In this document: piece after piece, positions 37,091-37,869 of the stretch
Layout of the letters: every line of letters begins with the position of its first letter
Position numbering within the stretch: position 1 is the first letter of the stretch
From: JAWLGW01 sp964569055
GTDB taxonomy: Bacteria > Planctomycetota > J058
Assembly (NCBI GenBank): GCA_964569055.1
Contig: CAZMSZ010000021.1
Location: 1 to 37,869 of the forward strand
Direction of reading: 5' to 3'
Length of the DNA stretch: 37,869 nucleotides
Notes under the pieces: model-generated
What the model was told of the DNA's origin: nothing
What the model saw: only the letters and a program-made list of their open reading frames with translations
Databases searched by the model: none
Program-made: the position numbers and the translations under genes

Positions 37091-37789
37091 ATGATCACGA
37101 TCCGCAAGGCGTCCGAGCGGGGCCGCGCCGACCACGGCTGGCTCGACACGCGCCACACGTTCTCGTTCGCCGACTACTACGACCCGGACCAAATGGGCTT
37201 CCGCGCGCTGCGCGTGATCAACGAGGACCGCGTCCGCCCGGGGCAGGGGTTCGGCGCTCACGGCCATCGCGACATGGAGATCGTGACCGTGGTCCTGAGC
37301 GGCGCGCTCGAGCACCGCGACAGCCTGGGCAACGGCTCGCGGATCCTGCCGGGCGACGTGCAGCGCATGAGCGCGGGGAGCGGGATCGTCCACAGCGAGC
37401 AGAACGCCTCGGACCGCGAGCCGGTCCACTTCCTCCAGATCTGGATCCTGCCCGAGCGCGCCGGGCTGACGCCGAGCTACGAGCAGCGCCAGTTCCCGCC
37501 CGAGCAGCGACAGGGTCGCCTGCGGCTGGTGGCCAGCCGGGACGGGCGGGACGGCGCGGTCACGATCCACCAGGACGTGGACCTGTACTGGGCCGTGCTG
37601 GAGGCCGACCAGCGCGTTCGTCACGAGCTCGCGCCGGGCCGCCACGCCTGGATCCAGGTGATCGCGGGCGAGCTGGACGCGCTCGGCCGCACGCTCGCGG
37701 CGGGGGACGGGCTCGCCGTGAGCGACGAGACGCAGCTCGAGCTGACCGCGCGCGGCGCGGCCGAGCTGCTCCTGTTCGACCTCGCCTAG
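37091..37789 (+). CDS. Pirin family protein (YhhW-type, possible quercetinase)
   Basis: 232 aa, ATG with GAGGGG upstream. Bicupin. The N-terminal cupin keeps the metal site HGHRDME (two His) and SGIVHSEQ (His and Glu), as in YhhW, whose quercetin 2,3-dioxygenase activity is known. TRHTFSFADYYDPDQMGFRALRVINEDRVRPG is the family opening. The C-terminal cupin is shorter and lacks metal ligands, which is usual. The neighbouring aromatic-sensing sigma-54 activator and the GGCACG-type promoter suggest induction by an aromatic compound. Confidence 0.9.
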   Translation: MITIRKASERGRADHGWLDTRHTFSFADYYDPDQMGFRALRVINEDRVRPGQGFGAHGHRDMEIVTVVLSGALEHRDSLGNGSRILPGDVQRMSAGSGIVHSEQNASDREPVHFLQIWILPERAGLTPSYEQRQFPPEQRQGRLRLVASRDGRDGAVTIHQDVDLYWAVLEADQRVRHELAPGRHAWIQVIAGELDALGRTLAAGDGLAVSDETQLELTARGAAELLLFDLA

Positions 37790-37869
37790 GCCTAGGGACG
37801 ACATGAGTGCGCCGGCCGCGCCCTCGCCGGTGGCGGCCGGGATCCCGCCCGCGCTCTAGGATGGGCCCA

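Noticed and set aside
37804..37860. 18-codon open frame MSAPAAPSPVAAGIPPAL
   Set aside because: It has no convincing ribosome site and a composition typical of random GC-rich DNA. The window ends before any next gene can be judged.

Overview
The window is a roughly 38 kb piece of a very GC-rich, Gram-negative bacterial chromosome. It codes on both strands, has short gaps between genes and uses many GTG or TTG starts. Lipoprotein signals, a type II secretion operon with a secretin, an STPK-type kinase with an extracytoplasmic domain, and HNH and pentapeptide proteins fit Planctomycetota or Myxococcota-like lineages. The sequence alone does not settle the phylum. No rRNA, tRNA, CRISPR array or intact insertion sequence was seen. 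One 100-N assembly gap (10829-10928) lies inside the kinase gene. Identical 55-bp sequence on both sides indicates that the gap is an artefact.

Layout. 1-2059: an HNH endonuclease gene with a RuvA-C-like tail, bracketed by two oppositely oriented clusters of a 14-bp palindrome. 2060-5879: an unrecognised 724-aa protein (minus), a pentapeptide-repeat protein and a small headless coding remnant. 5977-8924 (minus): a site-2-type membrane protease and a GH77 4-alpha-glucanotransferase. 9019-13102: a secretin-like miniature protein lacking the middle of GspD, then a Ser/Thr kinase with a C-terminal beta-propeller-like region. 13258-22272: a type II secretion/pseudopilin operon, gspD-E-F-G-H-I-J, closed by a lipoprotein with a pilin-like globular region and HEAT repeats. 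Two features are odd here: the GspJ homologue carries a two-helix zinc-ribbon leader, and gspC, K, L, M and O are absent from the window.

22448-25134: a CsbD stress protein, a small acidic lipoprotein, and a minus-strand pair of a GAF plus degenerate GGDEF protein and a DUF4177-like protein. 25357-29878: cystathionine beta-synthase, a cystathionine gamma-synthase/lyase family enzyme, D-aminoacyl-tRNA deacylase and tRNA pseudouridine synthase TruD, that is, transsulfuration next to tRNA quality control and modification. 30134-34372: a Uup-type ABC-F ATPase, a metallo-beta-lactamase-fold hydrolase, a membrane lipoprotein and a glycine-rich RRM protein. 34481-37789: a hemerythrin fused to a Rho-N-like tail, and a XylR/DmpR-type sigma-54 activator divergent from a pirin gene. 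The pirin gene has a candidate sigma-54 promoter and upstream palindromes.

The best leads for something undescribed are the HNH gene with its palindrome clusters, the mini-secretin, the zinc-ribbon GspJ, the pilin-like lipoprotein, and the aromatic-sensor/pirin pair. Several large non-coding inverted repeats (22648-22766, 29887-30085) also stand out from the coding background.
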